Assembly (NCBI RefSeq): GCF_001571365.1
Contig: NZ_BCTQ01000002.1
Location: 186,001-250,000, forward strand
Direction of reading: 5' to 3'
DNA: 64,000 bases
From: Achromobacter denitrificans NBRC 15125
GTDB lineage: Bacteria > Pseudomonadota > Gammaproteobacteria > Burkholderiales > Burkholderiaceae_B
In this document: positions 8,884 through 17,721 of the stretch, in pieces
Layout of the letters: the number at the start of each line of letters is the position of its first letter
Position numbering within the stretch: position 1 is the first letter of the stretch
Program-made: the position numbers and the translations under genes
The notes under the pieces: model-generated
Database searches by the model: none
The model's input: only the letters and a program-made list of their open reading frames with translations
Told to the model about the DNA's origin: nothing

Positions 8884-9654
8884 TCAGGCGCGCTTGCGAT
8901 GCAGCAGGAAGGCTTCCATATACCGCTTGGGTTCATCGGTGTCGTAGGCCGACACCAGCGCGTCGATCCCGATCGAGATGGCTTCGGCCAGCGGCATGCG
9001 CTCCCAATCGCGGATCAGCTTCTTCTGGATCCGCATGGCCTGTGGCCCGCCTTCAAGCAATTCCTTCTGCCAGGCCGCCGCGCGCAGCGCCAGTTCGCCC
9101 TCGGCCGCAACGTCCGTGATCAGGCCCCAGTCGCAGGCCTGCCGGGCGGGTATCATCCGCCCGCTGAGCAGCAGATCGCGGGTGCGGGTCCAGCCGATCA
9201 TGCCTGGCAGCATCGCACCATGGATCACGGACGGCACTCCCAGCTTGACCTCCGGCATGCCGAACTTCGCGTCCGCGCCAGCCACCTTGATGTCGCATAC
9301 CGCCGCCACCTCCATGCCCGCGCCCAGGCAATAACCGGAGATCACCGACATCGTCGGGAACGGCAGGTCGCGCAATTGCTCGCACAACGCGTGCACGCCG
9401 CGAATGTACGAGTCGATGTCGGCCTTGCCCGCGTCCTTCAGGAACTTGATGTCCGCGCCGCCGAGAAACGCGGCCGCCCCGCCCTGCACGATCAGCAGGT
9501 GGATGCTTTCGTCCCGCGCCAGGGCGCGCAGCGTCTGGGTGTAGACCGCCGCGGCTTCGGAGGTCAGCAAATTGAGCCGGCCGTTGTCAAAGGTGATGGC
9601 GACCACGCCGTCGGCGCGGCGGTCGATATGGCACTGGGGAGTCTGGGTCTGCAT
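8884..9654 (-). CDS. Enoyl-CoA hydratase/isomerase family protein
   Basis: This 256-residue crotonase-family enzyme shows both typical acidic positions. One glutamate is in YCLGAGMEVAAVCDIKVA and the second in KFGMPEVKLGVPS. The oxyanion-hole motif AFLGGADIKFLK is intact, so true hydratase-type chemistry is more likely than for the paralogue at 2759-3511. It is the first gene of the minus-strand operon (hydratase, Bug, CoA-transferase) divergent from a LysR gene. The leader between them carries a LysR-type box. Confidence 0.91.
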   Translation of the reverse strand: MQTQTPQCHIDRRADGVVAITFDNGRLNLLTSEAAAVYTQTLRALARDESIHLLIVQGGAAAFLGGADIKFLKDAGKADIDSYIRGVHALCEQLRDLPFPTMSVISGYCLGAGMEVAAVCDIKVAGADAKFGMPEVKLGVPSVIHGAMLPGMIGWTRTRDLLLSGRMIPARQACDWGLITDVAAEGELALRAAAWQKELLEGGPQAMRIQKKLIRDWERMPLAEAISIGIDALVSAYDTDEPKRYMEAFLLHRKRA

Positions 9655-9718
9655 GCATGCCTCGCTGGGTAGATGCGAGGCATCATAGGTTTGGCCACAT
9701 TAATGAGACAATGGAATT

Positions 9719-9734
9719 CTTAGACTTTACTAAG
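9719..9734. promoter_or_regulatory. LysR-type operator (T-N11-A palindrome)
   Basis: CTTAG-ACTTTA-CTAAG is a perfect 5-bp inverted repeat that contains T-N11-A, the LysR-family box. It lies 12 bp before the LysR ATG and ~65 bp upstream of the divergent hydratase start, so the regulator could act on the operon and repress itself. Confidence 0.6.
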
Positions 9735-9745
9735 TCCATCGTGGA

Positions 9746-10684
9746 ATGAATATCACCTTCCGCCAACTCCGCATCTTCCTGGAACTGTTCGAGACCGGCA
9801 GCTTCACGGCGGCCGCGGCGAGGCTGCACGTCACCCAGTCGGCCGCCAGCAAAATGATCGCCGAGCTGGAATCGCAGTTGAATCTGGTGCTGTTCGACCG
9901 CAGCACCCGCCGCGTCACGCCGAACGACGCGGCTCGGGAGTTTCACGCCTTCGCGGTAGACGTCGTGGCGACCATGCAGACGGCCACGCGCAGCGTCGAA
10001 GAGCTGATCTCGCTTGAGCGCGGCAAGGTCAGCATCGCGGCGTCGCCGCTGATGATCTATGGCCTGCTCGCCGACGTGATCTCCGATTACCGGACCCGCT
10101 ACCCCGGCATCCAATTCGAGCTGCACGAGCTTTCCACGGACCAGACGGTCGAAAGCGTCCGGGCGGGCACCGTCGATTTCGGCCTGGGCGCGATCGACAT
10201 GCGCATCCCGGGCATCCAATCGGAAGTGGTGTTGGAAGACGGCATGCGCGTGGTGATCGACGCCGCCCATCCCCTGAACCGCCGCGCCTCGGTGGCGCTG
10301 AAGGAACTGGCGGCGTGGAACCATATCTCGCTGCGCAATTTCTATAGCGTGCGCCGCAGCCTGGACCTCATTCTGGCCACCCAGGGCGTCACGCTGCCCA
10401 GCGCGATCGAGGCCGGCACGCTGACCGCGGCGCTGGGCCTGGTGCGCCGCGGCGCCGGCGTGCTGATCGTACCGGGCTACGCGGCAACTATCGCCGAGCA
10501 ATGGGGCATGCGCACACTGGCCCTCCGCGGCGTCTCGCCCACGGTGCACCAGATCTCGCTGATCCAGCGCAGCCAGGCCCGTCCGTCGGTGTCCACGCGG
10601 CATTTCCTGGACGTGCTCCTGACGAGGCTGGCGCAGCGGGGCGCCGCGAGGACAACGCTCTCGCGTACGACGAGACCTGGCTGA
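9746..10684 (+). CDS. LysR family transcriptional regulator
   Basis: This 312-residue regulator has the N-terminal winged helix-turn-helix FLELFETGSFTAAAARLHVT, then QSAASKMIAELESQL and LFDRSTRRVTPN. The effector-binding domain follows, with segments such as VSIAASPLMIYGLLADVI and TVDFGLGAIDMRI. GTGGA abuts the ATG, and a T-N11-A operator overlaps the 5' leader. It is divergent from the hydratase/Bug/CoA-transferase operon, which it probably activates in response to the substrate or a pathway intermediate. Confidence 0.92.
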   Translation: MNITFRQLRIFLELFETGSFTAAAARLHVTQSAASKMIAELESQLNLVLFDRSTRRVTPNDAAREFHAFAVDVVATMQTATRSVEELISLERGKVSIAASPLMIYGLLADVISDYRTRYPGIQFELHELSTDQTVESVRAGTVDFGLGAIDMRIPGIQSEVVLEDGMRVVIDAAHPLNRRASVALKELAAWNHISLRNFYSVRRSLDLILATQGVTLPSAIEAGTLTAALGLVRRGAGVLIVPGYAATIAEQWGMRTLALRGVSPTVHQISLIQRSQARPSVSTRHFLDVLLTRLAQRGAARTTLSRTTRPG

Positions 10685-10825
10685 CCAGCCCTGAACGGTT
10701 CGACGTATCGGCCGGCCTGCAACTGATGCCCGGCCAGCCGGCGCCCACCCCGCAGAACACAGAAACTTAAGGCGCGGGGTTAAACGGCGCCGACGCTCGT
10801 TCGTCTAGAAATATGAGCATGAATC

Positions 10826-10907
10826 GCAAGGCAAGCGCCTTGCGTCCAATCATCGCCGTCGCGGCGTGGCGTCGTCACGCCAATAACAAGGGGCTTCTTC
10901 CAGCCCC
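10826..10907 (+). other. Three successive short hairpins in the leader of the TonB receptor gene
   Basis: The 240 bp before the receptor gene hold three inverted repeats in a row: GCAAGGC/GCCTTGC (10826-10843), GGCGTG/CACGCC (10863-10881) and GGGGCT/AGCCCC (10890-10907). None is followed by a T-run. No Fur box or strong ribosome site was found here. The hairpins could be a structured 5' leader or chance in GC-rich DNA. Confidence 0.3.
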
Positions 10908-10924
10908 GTCTACGCGCACAAACC

Positions 10925-13075
10925 ATGAAGACTCCTCGCAATACCCCGCGCGCGCTCGCGCGCCGCCCTCTTTGCTATCCGCTGATCGTGGGCCTGGCCA
11001 TTGCCGCGCCCGTCCACGCCCAGCAATCGGCCGGTGGCGCCGCCGTGCCCACGCTGCCATCCATCGACGTCCTGGGCGACCAAACGGACGCCGCCACCGG
11101 ACCGGTCAACGGCTACGTGGCCCGCGAGACCCTGACGGGCAGCAAGACCCCGACCAGCCTCCTGGAGATTCCGCAATCGGTCTCGGTGGTCGGCGCGCAG
11201 GAAATGCAGGACCGCGGCGTGCAGACGGTGTCGCAGGCGATCCAGTACGTGCCTGGCGTGCAGATCAGCAACTTCGGCGGCGCCGAAGTCCGCAACGACT
11301 GGATCGTTTTGCGCGGCTTCGACGCCAAGATCACCGGGGATTACCGCGATGGCCTGAGCCAACTGCCATACGACCAGATCCGCGCGCGCACCGATCCCTA
11401 CGCGCTGGAACGCGTGGAGGTCATTCGCGGACCGTCGTCGGTGCTGTATGGCCAAGTGGCGCCGGGCGGGCTGGTCAATCGCGTGACCAAGCGCCCCACC
11501 GCCGACGCCTTCGGCGAAATCGTGCTGCAAGGCGGAAATTTCGATCGCCGCCAGGCAGCCTTCGACTTGGGCGGCCCCATCGACAATGACGGCAAGTACC
11601 TGTACCGCCTGACCGGCATCCTGCGCGACGCGGGCACGCAGGCCGAATACGACAGCGACCATCGTTACCCGGACGATCTCGGCTACATCGCGCCCGCCTT
11701 CACGTGGCGGCCCAACGCCGACACCTCGTTCACGCTGCTGACGAGCTACCAACACGACCAGACCGACGGAGAATCCCGCCCCGTGTTCCCCACCCACGTG
11801 CCGGTGGGCGACTACGGCTTCAACAAGTACGACCGCAAGCAATACGCCATCGGCTACCTGCTTGAGCACCGCGTCAACAATGCGTTTACGCTGCGCCAGA
11901 ACGCCCGCTACCAGCATGGCAAGCTGGATCAACGCGACCTGTACAACCTGCGCCTGCTGGCCGACGGCCACACCATCAGCCGGTACACGCTGGTGTCCAA
12001 GGAAAGCATGGACGGCGTGGCGATCGACAATCAGGCCGAATACCGCTTCAATCTGGGCCGCGTGTCGCACACGCTGCTGGCCGGGCTGGATTACCGGTTC
12101 CAGGATGGCCAGCAGTGGTATCGCCAAGGCCTGGCGCCCAATCTGGACCTGGACAATCCCGTCTACGACCAGGACATTCCATATCCGCCCGCGGCCAATA
12201 CCATCATCGACCAGAAGGACGTGAGCCGCCAGCTGGGCGTCTATCTGCAGGATCAGATCAAGGTGGACAATGTCGTCGTGACGCTGGGCGCGCGCCAGGA
12301 CTGGGCGCGCAGCAGCAGCGACAACCGCTTGACCAGCGTCACGACCCGGCAACAGGACACGGCGTTCACGGGCCGGCTGGGCCTGGCCTATCTGTTCGAT
12401 TCGGGCATCACGCCGTATGTCAGCTATTCCACGTCGTTCCTGCCGCAAATCGGAGCCGGCCTGGACAGCACGCCGTTCAAGCCCACCAAGGGCGAACAAT
12501 ACGAGTTCGGCATCAAGTACCAGCCGCCCGGCTCCAACAGCATGGTGGCGCTCTCGGTGTTCGACCTGACCCAGCGCAATGCGCTGACGCCCGACCTGCG
12601 CAACACCAATTTCAGCGTACAGACCGGCGAGATCGGTTCGCGCGGGATCGAACTGGAAGGCAAGGCCAACGTCATGCGCGGCCTGGACCTGATCGCCTCC
12701 TATACGTTGAACGACGTCAAGGTGAACCAGAGCAACAACCCGGCCGAAGAAGGCAACACCCCCATCGTCACGCCGCGCCACATGGCGTCCGCGTGGGTGA
12801 ACTACACGCTGCCGGACACCGTACTGCAAGGCATGGGCATGGGAGTGGGCGTGCGCTACGTGGGCAAAACGTACGCGAACATCGCCAACACCATTGAAAA
12901 CGGCTCGTCGTTCATGGTGGATGCCAGTCTGCACTACCAACTGCGCAACTGGCGCTTTGCGGTCGACGCGACGAACCTGTTCAACAAGGAGACCATCGTG
13001 TGCCGCAACAACACCGTGAACTGCCGCTATGGCCTGGAACGGACCGTCATGGCCACGGCGGCCTACCGCTGGTAA
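10925..13075 (+). CDS. TonB-dependent siderophore receptor without signalling domain
   Basis: This 716-residue outer-membrane receptor imports ferric siderophores using TonB energy. It has a signal peptide (LIVGLAIAAPVHA) and a plug domain starting near IPQSVSVVGAQEMQDRGVQT with VEVIRGPSSVLYGQVAPGG and VNRVTKRP. A 22-strand-type barrel ends in an aromatic residue (ATAAYRW). A cysteine pair near the C-terminus (VCRNNTVNCRYG) resembles that of ferrichrome/hydroxamate-type receptors. It has no N-terminal STN domain, unlike its paralogue at 13632-16040, with which it shares long near-identical stretches. Its stop codon directly abuts the stop of the convergent sigma-factor gene. The siderophore is not identified. 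Confidence 0.93.
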   Translation: MKTPRNTPRALARRPLCYPLIVGLAIAAPVHAQQSAGGAAVPTLPSIDVLGDQTDAATGPVNGYVARETLTGSKTPTSLLEIPQSVSVVGAQEMQDRGVQTVSQAIQYVPGVQISNFGGAEVRNDWIVLRGFDAKITGDYRDGLSQLPYDQIRARTDPYALERVEVIRGPSSVLYGQVAPGGLVNRVTKRPTADAFGEIVLQGGNFDRRQAAFDLGGPIDNDGKYLYRLTGILRDAGTQAEYDSDHRYPDDLGYIAPAFTWRPNADTSFTLLTSYQHDQTDGESRPVFPTHVPVGDYGFNKYDRKQYAIGYLLEHRVNNAFTLRQNARYQHGKLDQRDLYNLRLLADGHTISRYTLVSKESMDGVAIDNQAEYRFNLGRVSHTLLAGLDYRFQDGQQWYRQGLAPNLDLDNPVYDQDIPYPPAANTIIDQKDVSRQLGVYLQDQIKVDNVVVTLGARQDWARSSSDNRLTSVTTRQQDTAFTGRLGLAYLFDSGITPYVSYSTSFLPQIGAGLDSTPFKPTKGEQYEFGIKYQPPGSNSMVALSVFDLTQRNALTPDLRNTNFSVQTGEIGSRGIELEGKANVMRGLDLIASYTLNDVKVNQSNNPAEEGNTPIVTPRHMASAWVNYTLPDTVLQGMGMGVGVRYVGKTYANIANTIENGSSFMVDASLHYQLRNWRFAVDATNLFNKETIVCRNNTVNCRYGLERTVMATAAYRW

Positions 13076-13594
13076 CTAGGGCAGCAGATACTCGCGGCAC
13101 GAGCTCAGCGCCACGTCGGCATCGCGGATCATGAAATTGACGAGCGTGGCCGACACCCCGAGCTCGCGCGCCACATCGCGCTGCGTGCATCCTTCTAGAC
13201 GGTGCAATTCGAAGGCGCGGCGCGTGCGCGCCGACATGTTCTGCAGCGCGTCCGCGGCCAGGGCCATCGCCTGATGGCTGACGGCCGCCTCTTCGGCCAG
13301 CGACGCGGAGACGGCATGCTGGCCGTCCTCTTGTCCCGCGAACAGTCGGGACTCCAGCACGCGGCGGCGGTGGTAGTCGATCGAGAGATGGCGCACGGTC
13401 TGGAACAGGTACGCCACCGGTTCGCGCACGTCCCGCGGCGGCGGGCCTTCCAGCAGCTTCAGATACGTGTCCTGCACCACGTCATCAGCCTGGTCGCGGC
13501 ACCCGAGTATGCGCGTCGCCGTGTGCAGCAGCTTGCGCCGGTGGGCCAGGTACAGGGCCGCCAGCTCGTCCCTGATGGCAGGGGGGCTCGACAT
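13076..13594 (-). CDS. ECF RNA polymerase sigma factor, FecI/PvdS-like (second sigma of the locus)
   Basis: This 172-residue extracytoplasmic-function sigma factor has region 2 in HRRKLLHTATRILGCRDQAD and DVVQDTYLKLLE, and region 4 in MSARTRRAFELHRLEGCTQR and DVARELGVSATLVNFMIRDA. The ATG at 13594 has GAGGAG nine bases upstream; a longer frame runs into the receptor gene. It lies 37 bp downstream of the STN-containing receptor on the same strand, so it is the last gene of sigma, fecR, receptor, sigma. Two sigma genes around one FecR is unusual and recalls Pseudomonas FpvI/PvdS sharing FpvR. Its targets probably include iron-uptake promoters. Confidence 0.9.
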   Translation of the reverse strand: MSSPPAIRDELAALYLAHRRKLLHTATRILGCRDQADDVVQDTYLKLLEGPPPRDVREPVAYLFQTVRHLSIDYHRRRVLESRLFAGQEDGQHAVSASLAEEAAVSHQAMALAADALQNMSARTRRAFELHRLEGCTQRDVARELGVSATLVNFMIRDADVALSSCREYLLP

Positions 13595-13631
13595 GATGTG
13601 ACTCCTCTCGCACGCCGCCGCCCGGCGGGGA

Positions 13632-16040
13632 TCAATAGCGGTACGCGACGGCGGCGAGCACCGTGCGTTCGACGCCATATCGGCAATTGACGCGGTCGTT
13701 GCGGCAGACCACGGTTTCTTTATTCAGCAGGTTCATGGCGTCGACCGAAAAGCGCCACGCGCCGGTCTCGTAGGCCAGGGAGGCATCCGCCACGGCGGCG
13801 CCGCGATTCTTCATCGTGTTGGCCACGTCGACATACGTCGGGCCGATATAGCGCACGCCCACGCCGGCGTTCCACCCGGACAGCGGGCCTTGCGAGAAGC
13901 GATGGCCAAGCCAGACGGCCGCCATGTGCCGCGGCGTGACGATCGGCGTCTTGCCCGCTGCGCCATCATTGCCGGACACGTTGGTCACCGCGTTGTAGGT
14001 GTAGGCGGCCACGAGGTCCCAGCCATCGCCCTGGCTGAGCTTGGCCTCGATTTCCAGCCCGCGCGAACGCAGGCGGCCCGACTGCACGCTAAAGCCCGCG
14101 TGCGCGGGGTCCGGGTCCGCCGTCAGCGCATTGCGCTGGTTCAGGTTGAATAGCGCAATGGTGTAGAGGCTGTTGGATTCCGGCGGCTGATACTTGACGC
14201 CCACCTCGACCTGGTCGGACTCGGCAGGCGTGAACGGCGACCCGTCGAAGGCCGTGCCCGCTTGCGGCACGAATGCGGTGGCATAGCTGGCATACGGCGC
14301 CACGCCCGGGGCAAACGCATACGACAGGCCCGCGCGCCAGGTGGTGGCCCGGTCCTGTCCGCGGCTATCGGTGCCCGCGAGGCGGTCGTCGGTCTTATCG
14401 GTGTAGCGGTCATGACGAGCGCCCAACGTCAGCGTCAACGGCCCCGCCTGGATCTGGTCCTGCGCATACAGCCCCCACTGCGTGCTGACCTGCCGGACGT
14501 CCAACGTCGTCTTGTCCGGGCCCAGCGCCGCGATGGGCTGCCCGTACACGGGATCGTGGATATCCAGCGAAGGCGCCATTGCCTGGCGATAGTCCTGAGT
14601 GCCCGACAGGCGCCGGAAATCCAGGCCGGCCAGCAGCCTGTGTTTCAGGCCTGCGCCCTCCAGCACGCCTTCCATCTGCGTGTCCACGGCAGCGCCGTGG
14701 GCGCGTTCGCCGGCCTGCAATTGCAGGCGCGACAAGCTGCGGCCGTCGGCGGCCAGCGCCAGCGGATACAGATTGCGCAGCGTCATGCGGCCTTGCTGGT
14801 AGCGCGCGTTCTGCCGCAACGACCATGCGTCGCTAAATCGATGCTCCAGCAGATACCCGACGCTGTAGAAATCGCGGTCATTGCGGTCGTAGGAATAGTC
14901 GCCCACCAGCGTGCGCGCGGGATAGTACGCGCGCGATTCGCCATCGTTGCGATCGCGTTGGTAGTGCGTCAGCAGCGTGAACGAGGTGTCGGCGTCGCGC
15001 CACCGGAAAGCCGGCGCCACGTAGGCCAGGTCGTCGCGGTAGCGGTGGTCGCCGTCGTATCGATCCTGCGTACCGGCTTCGCGAGCCGTCGCGGTCAGGC
15101 GATAGCTGATGCTGGCGGCCTCGTTGGCCGGGCCGCCCAGGTCCATGAACGCTTGCCGGCTGTCGAAGGATCCGGCTTGAATGGCCGCCTCGCGCAGCAC
15201 GGTCCCGGTGGGGCGCTTGGTCACGCGGTTGACGATGCCGCCAGGCGCCACCTGCCCGTACAGCGCCGACGAAGGGCCGCGCACGGCCTCGACGCTTTCC
15301 AGGGCATAGGCCGGCATGTGCGCGCGGATCTGGTCATACGGCATCTGGCTCAGGCCATCGCGATAGTCCCCCGTCAGCTTGGCATCGAAGCCGCGCAGCA
15401 CCAGCCAGTCGTTGCGGATTTCGTTGCTGCCGAAATTATTGATCTGCACGCCAGGCGTGTACTGCAGCGCCTGCGGAACGGTGCGCGCATAGCGCGCCTG
15501 CATTTCCTGGTTGGTCACGACCGACACGGATTGCGGCACTCGCACAAGGGGCGTGGCGGTCTTGGTCCCGGCCACGGCGGACAGCGCCACGAAACCTTCC
15601 CCGCCAGTGGCCGCCCCCCACACCAGCGTCGGAGACATCCACAAGGCCGTCGGCGTCGCGCCCGCGCTTCTGACCCGGAAGCTGGCCGGAGAATCCTGAT
15701 AGGCCTCCAGCCCATAGCCGCCCAGCACCTGCGCGAACGCCTGCTCCACCGTGTACCGGCCATTCAGACCGTCGCTTTCCAGGCCGCGCGTCAGCGTGGG
15801 CTCGAACACCAGCATGACGCCCGCCTGGCTGGCAATCCGCTGCAAGACCGTCACCAGCGGCCCCGCGGGCACGTCGTAGCGCAGACTGGCGCTGTCGCGC
15901 GGCGCCGGGCCGTCCTGCGCGCGGGCCGCCTGGCCGATCAGCGCGGCGAACGCCAACAGCAATATGGCGACGAATGCGCGCCCGCCTGCCCCTGGATGGG
16001 ACAGGGCAATGCCCGTGTCGCCGCCTGTGTGCCTGGCCAT
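13632..16040 (-). CDS. TonB-dependent siderophore receptor with N-terminal STN signalling domain
   Basis: This 802-residue transducing receptor has a signal peptide (AFVAILLLAFAALIGQAARA) and then a secretin/TonB STN domain at about residues 52-124 (SLRYDVPAGPLVTVLQRIAS to SPASFRVR), which contacts FecR in the periplasm. Plug (VRVPQSVSVVTNQEMQARYA, VEAVRGPSSALYGQVAPGG) and barrel follow, ending in VAYRY. The cysteine pair VCRNDRVNCRYG matches that of the non-signalling paralogue. The frame is open back to 16139, but the ATG at 16040 begins directly before the signal peptide. Upstream genes are fecR and an ECF sigma, so ligand binding likely switches on the sigma factor. Confidence 0.92.
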   Translation of the reverse strand: MARHTGGDTGIALSHPGAGGRAFVAILLLAFAALIGQAARAQDGPAPRDSASLRYDVPAGPLVTVLQRIASQAGVMLVFEPTLTRGLESDGLNGRYTVEQAFAQVLGGYGLEAYQDSPASFRVRSAGATPTALWMSPTLVWGAATGGEGFVALSAVAGTKTATPLVRVPQSVSVVTNQEMQARYARTVPQALQYTPGVQINNFGSNEIRNDWLVLRGFDAKLTGDYRDGLSQMPYDQIRAHMPAYALESVEAVRGPSSALYGQVAPGGIVNRVTKRPTGTVLREAAIQAGSFDSRQAFMDLGGPANEAASISYRLTATAREAGTQDRYDGDHRYRDDLAYVAPAFRWRDADTSFTLLTHYQRDRNDGESRAYYPARTLVGDYSYDRNDRDFYSVGYLLEHRFSDAWSLRQNARYQQGRMTLRNLYPLALAADGRSLSRLQLQAGERAHGAAVDTQMEGVLEGAGLKHRLLAGLDFRRLSGTQDYRQAMAPSLDIHDPVYGQPIAALGPDKTTLDVRQVSTQWGLYAQDQIQAGPLTLTLGARHDRYTDKTDDRLAGTDSRGQDRATTWRAGLSYAFAPGVAPYASYATAFVPQAGTAFDGSPFTPAESDQVEVGVKYQPPESNSLYTIALFNLNQRNALTADPDPAHAGFSVQSGRLRSRGLEIEAKLSQGDGWDLVAAYTYNAVTNVSGNDGAAGKTPIVTPRHMAAVWLGHRFSQGPLSGWNAGVGVRYIGPTYVDVANTMKNRGAAVADASLAYETGAWRFSVDAMNLLNKETVVCRNDRVNCRYGVERTVLAAVAYRY

Positions 16041-16163
16041 GATGCCGTTTCGTCGCCTTGGATTTCGGTCCTGTTCAATAAAGAGGACACGCGAAAAACC
16101 AGAACCGGAAAGGTTTGCTCGAAATATTTCTGGGTGCATCGCGGCGGCCGCCGCGGCCAGCGA

Positions 16164-17135
16164 TCATCCCGGCGCCGAAACCACGACCCAGTAAGGCGTC
16201 CGCCGGACGATCCGGACGTCGAGCAGCCGGCCCACCGCGGCCAACACACGGTCGGTGTCGGCCAGAGGAAACAGGCCCGATATCCGCAGCCGGCCCGCGC
16301 GCTCGTCGCACGAGATGACACCCGGCCGATAACGGCTGAGTTCGGCCAGGAATTCCGCCAGCGGCATGTTGTCTGCCGCCAGTTCGCCCCGCAGCCATGC
16401 CATGTCGGCCTCGCCGGCCGGCCCGGTTGCCTGGGCCCGCCCTTCGGAAACCTTCGCGGTCTGCCCCTTGGCCAGCACCAGCCCGGCGGCGCCTTGGCCC
16501 ACGGGCTTGATCTCCACGGCCCCGTCGAACAGCGCGACATGCGTGGCTTCCTTCCCCTGGCGCACCGAAAAACGCGTGCCCAGCGCATGCACGCGCCCGA
16601 ACTCGGTCTCGACCCGCAACGGCATGGAGGCGTACTGCGCCGCGTGGCCCGTCGCAACCAGGATTTCGCCGCGGCGCAGCCGGATCAGCCGTTCACCGCC
16701 CTCGAAGCGCACGTCGATGCCGGTATCCGTGTTCAGCGTGATACGCGTGCCGTCCGGCAGGTCGACGTCGCGCCGCTCGCCGACAGCCGTCGTGAAATCC
16801 GGCGACAGGCGCAACCAGCGGTTTCGATCGGCAGCCCAGATCGCGGGCCCGATACAGGCGGCCAAGAATCCAGCCGAGAGCAGCGCGCGGCGCCTGCCCT
16901 GCTGCCGGCGTTCGCGGGACAAGGCCTCGTAGGCCGGCTTTCCCGCCAGCTCCCGCATCCGGGCGTCGGCGCGCGCCAGATGGTCCCAGGCCCGCTCGTG
17001 GTCCGGGTCCGCCGCGCACCAATCGCGCCACGCGCGCCTGTCTTCGTCGGTGGCGGCGCCCGACATGAACAGCACGTACCAGCGCGACGCCTCTTCCGCC
17101 ACGCGCGGCGCCAGCGGCAAGCCGCCCGCGTACAT
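16164..17135 (-). CDS. FecR family anti-sigma/signal transducer
   Basis: This 323-residue inner-membrane protein passes the signal from the receptor's STN domain to the sigma factor. The cytoplasmic N-terminal FecR/DUF4880 part has ASRWYVLFMSGAATDEDRRA and ADPDHERAWDHL. A single membrane helix lies around ALLSAGFLAACIGPAIWA. The periplasmic FecR domain includes VDLPDGTRITLNTDTGIDVR and VHALGTRFSVRQG, and an STN-like tail (GVISCDERAGRLRISGLF) closes it. The start at 17135 has GGAAGG upstream and lies 23 bp after the stop of the sigma gene. Codon positions and length are normal for the family. Confidence 0.92.
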   Translation of the reverse strand: MYAGGLPLAPRVAEEASRWYVLFMSGAATDEDRRAWRDWCAADPDHERAWDHLARADARMRELAGKPAYEALSRERRQQGRRRALLSAGFLAACIGPAIWAADRNRWLRLSPDFTTAVGERRDVDLPDGTRITLNTDTGIDVRFEGGERLIRLRRGEILVATGHAAQYASMPLRVETEFGRVHALGTRFSVRQGKEATHVALFDGAVEIKPVGQGAAGLVLAKGQTAKVSEGRAQATGPAGEADMAWLRGELAADNMPLAEFLAELSRYRPGVISCDERAGRLRISGLFPLADTDRVLAAVGRLLDVRIVRRTPYWVVVSAPG

Positions 17136-17158
17136 GGCCGCGCCTTCCGCCTTCCGAG

Positions 17159-17674
17159 TCAAGCGGAATGCTCCTGGGCAAAGAAGCATGCCTGCACCGC
17201 GCGCACCATGTAGTTGCCCACGGTTCGCGTGGTCACGCCCAGGCGGGCGGCGATGTCCTCGTATTTCATGCCCTCCAACTGGGCCAGCAGAAAGGCCTCG
17301 CGCGCCTTGGCTGGCAAAGCGTCCAGCGCGCGATCGATCGCGCACAGCGCTTCCAGCACCAGCCTGCGGTCTTCGGGGCTGGGCATCCTCGCCTCGGGCA
17401 GGGTCGCCAGTATTTCCAGGTAGGCGCGTTCGATCGCCTCGCGCCGATAATGGTTGGCCATCAGGCGCCGCGCAATGGTCGCCAGGAACGCCCGCGGCTC
17501 CAGCAACAACGGCAACTCCCGGGACGTCAGCACCCGCAGGAACGTATCCTGCGCCAGATCGGCGGCCACATCCTCGCCGCCCATTCGATGGCGCAGCCAT
17601 CCTGCCAGCCACGAATGATGCTCGGCGTAGAGCGTCTCTGCTCGACGGTGCAAGACCGCGTCGCTGCTGGACAT
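17159..17674 (-). CDS. ECF RNA polymerase sigma factor, FecI-like
   Basis: This 171-residue sigma factor has region 2 (HRMGGEDVAADLAQDTFLRV) and region 4 (LPAKAREAFLLAQLEGMKYE, DIAARLGVTTRTVGNYMVRA). The ATG at 17674 has GGAGG eight bases upstream. It is the promoter-proximal gene of the iron-responsive operon, directly before fecR. A Fur-box match lies 48-66 bp before the start, so the operon should be expressed only when iron is scarce. Its sequence differs clearly from the second sigma at 13076-13594, so the two are not a recent duplication. Confidence 0.92.
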   Translation of the reverse strand: MSSSDAVLHRRAETLYAEHHSWLAGWLRHRMGGEDVAADLAQDTFLRVLTSRELPLLLEPRAFLATIARRLMANHYRREAIERAYLEILATLPEARMPSPEDRRLVLEALCAIDRALDALPAKAREAFLLAQLEGMKYEDIAARLGVTTRTVGNYMVRAVQACFFAQEHSA

Positions 17675-17721
17675 GGGATGGACCTCCAAAGTTGCTGCTG
17701 CCGGACTTTACCCTCAATAAT

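Noticed and set aside
10910-12940. A 676-codon minus-strand frame opposite the TonB receptor
   Set aside because: It shows the composition of antisense shadow sequence and no domain; the plus-strand receptor is unambiguous.
16041-16139. Extended start for the STN receptor
   Set aside because: The extra residues precede an otherwise normal signal peptide and have no ribosome site.
14262-17213. A 983-codon plus-strand open frame opposite the receptor and fecR genes
   Set aside because: It is antisense to well-supported genes, is rich in Arg/His/Gln/Ala as expected from reversed GC-rich codons, and shows no family motif.
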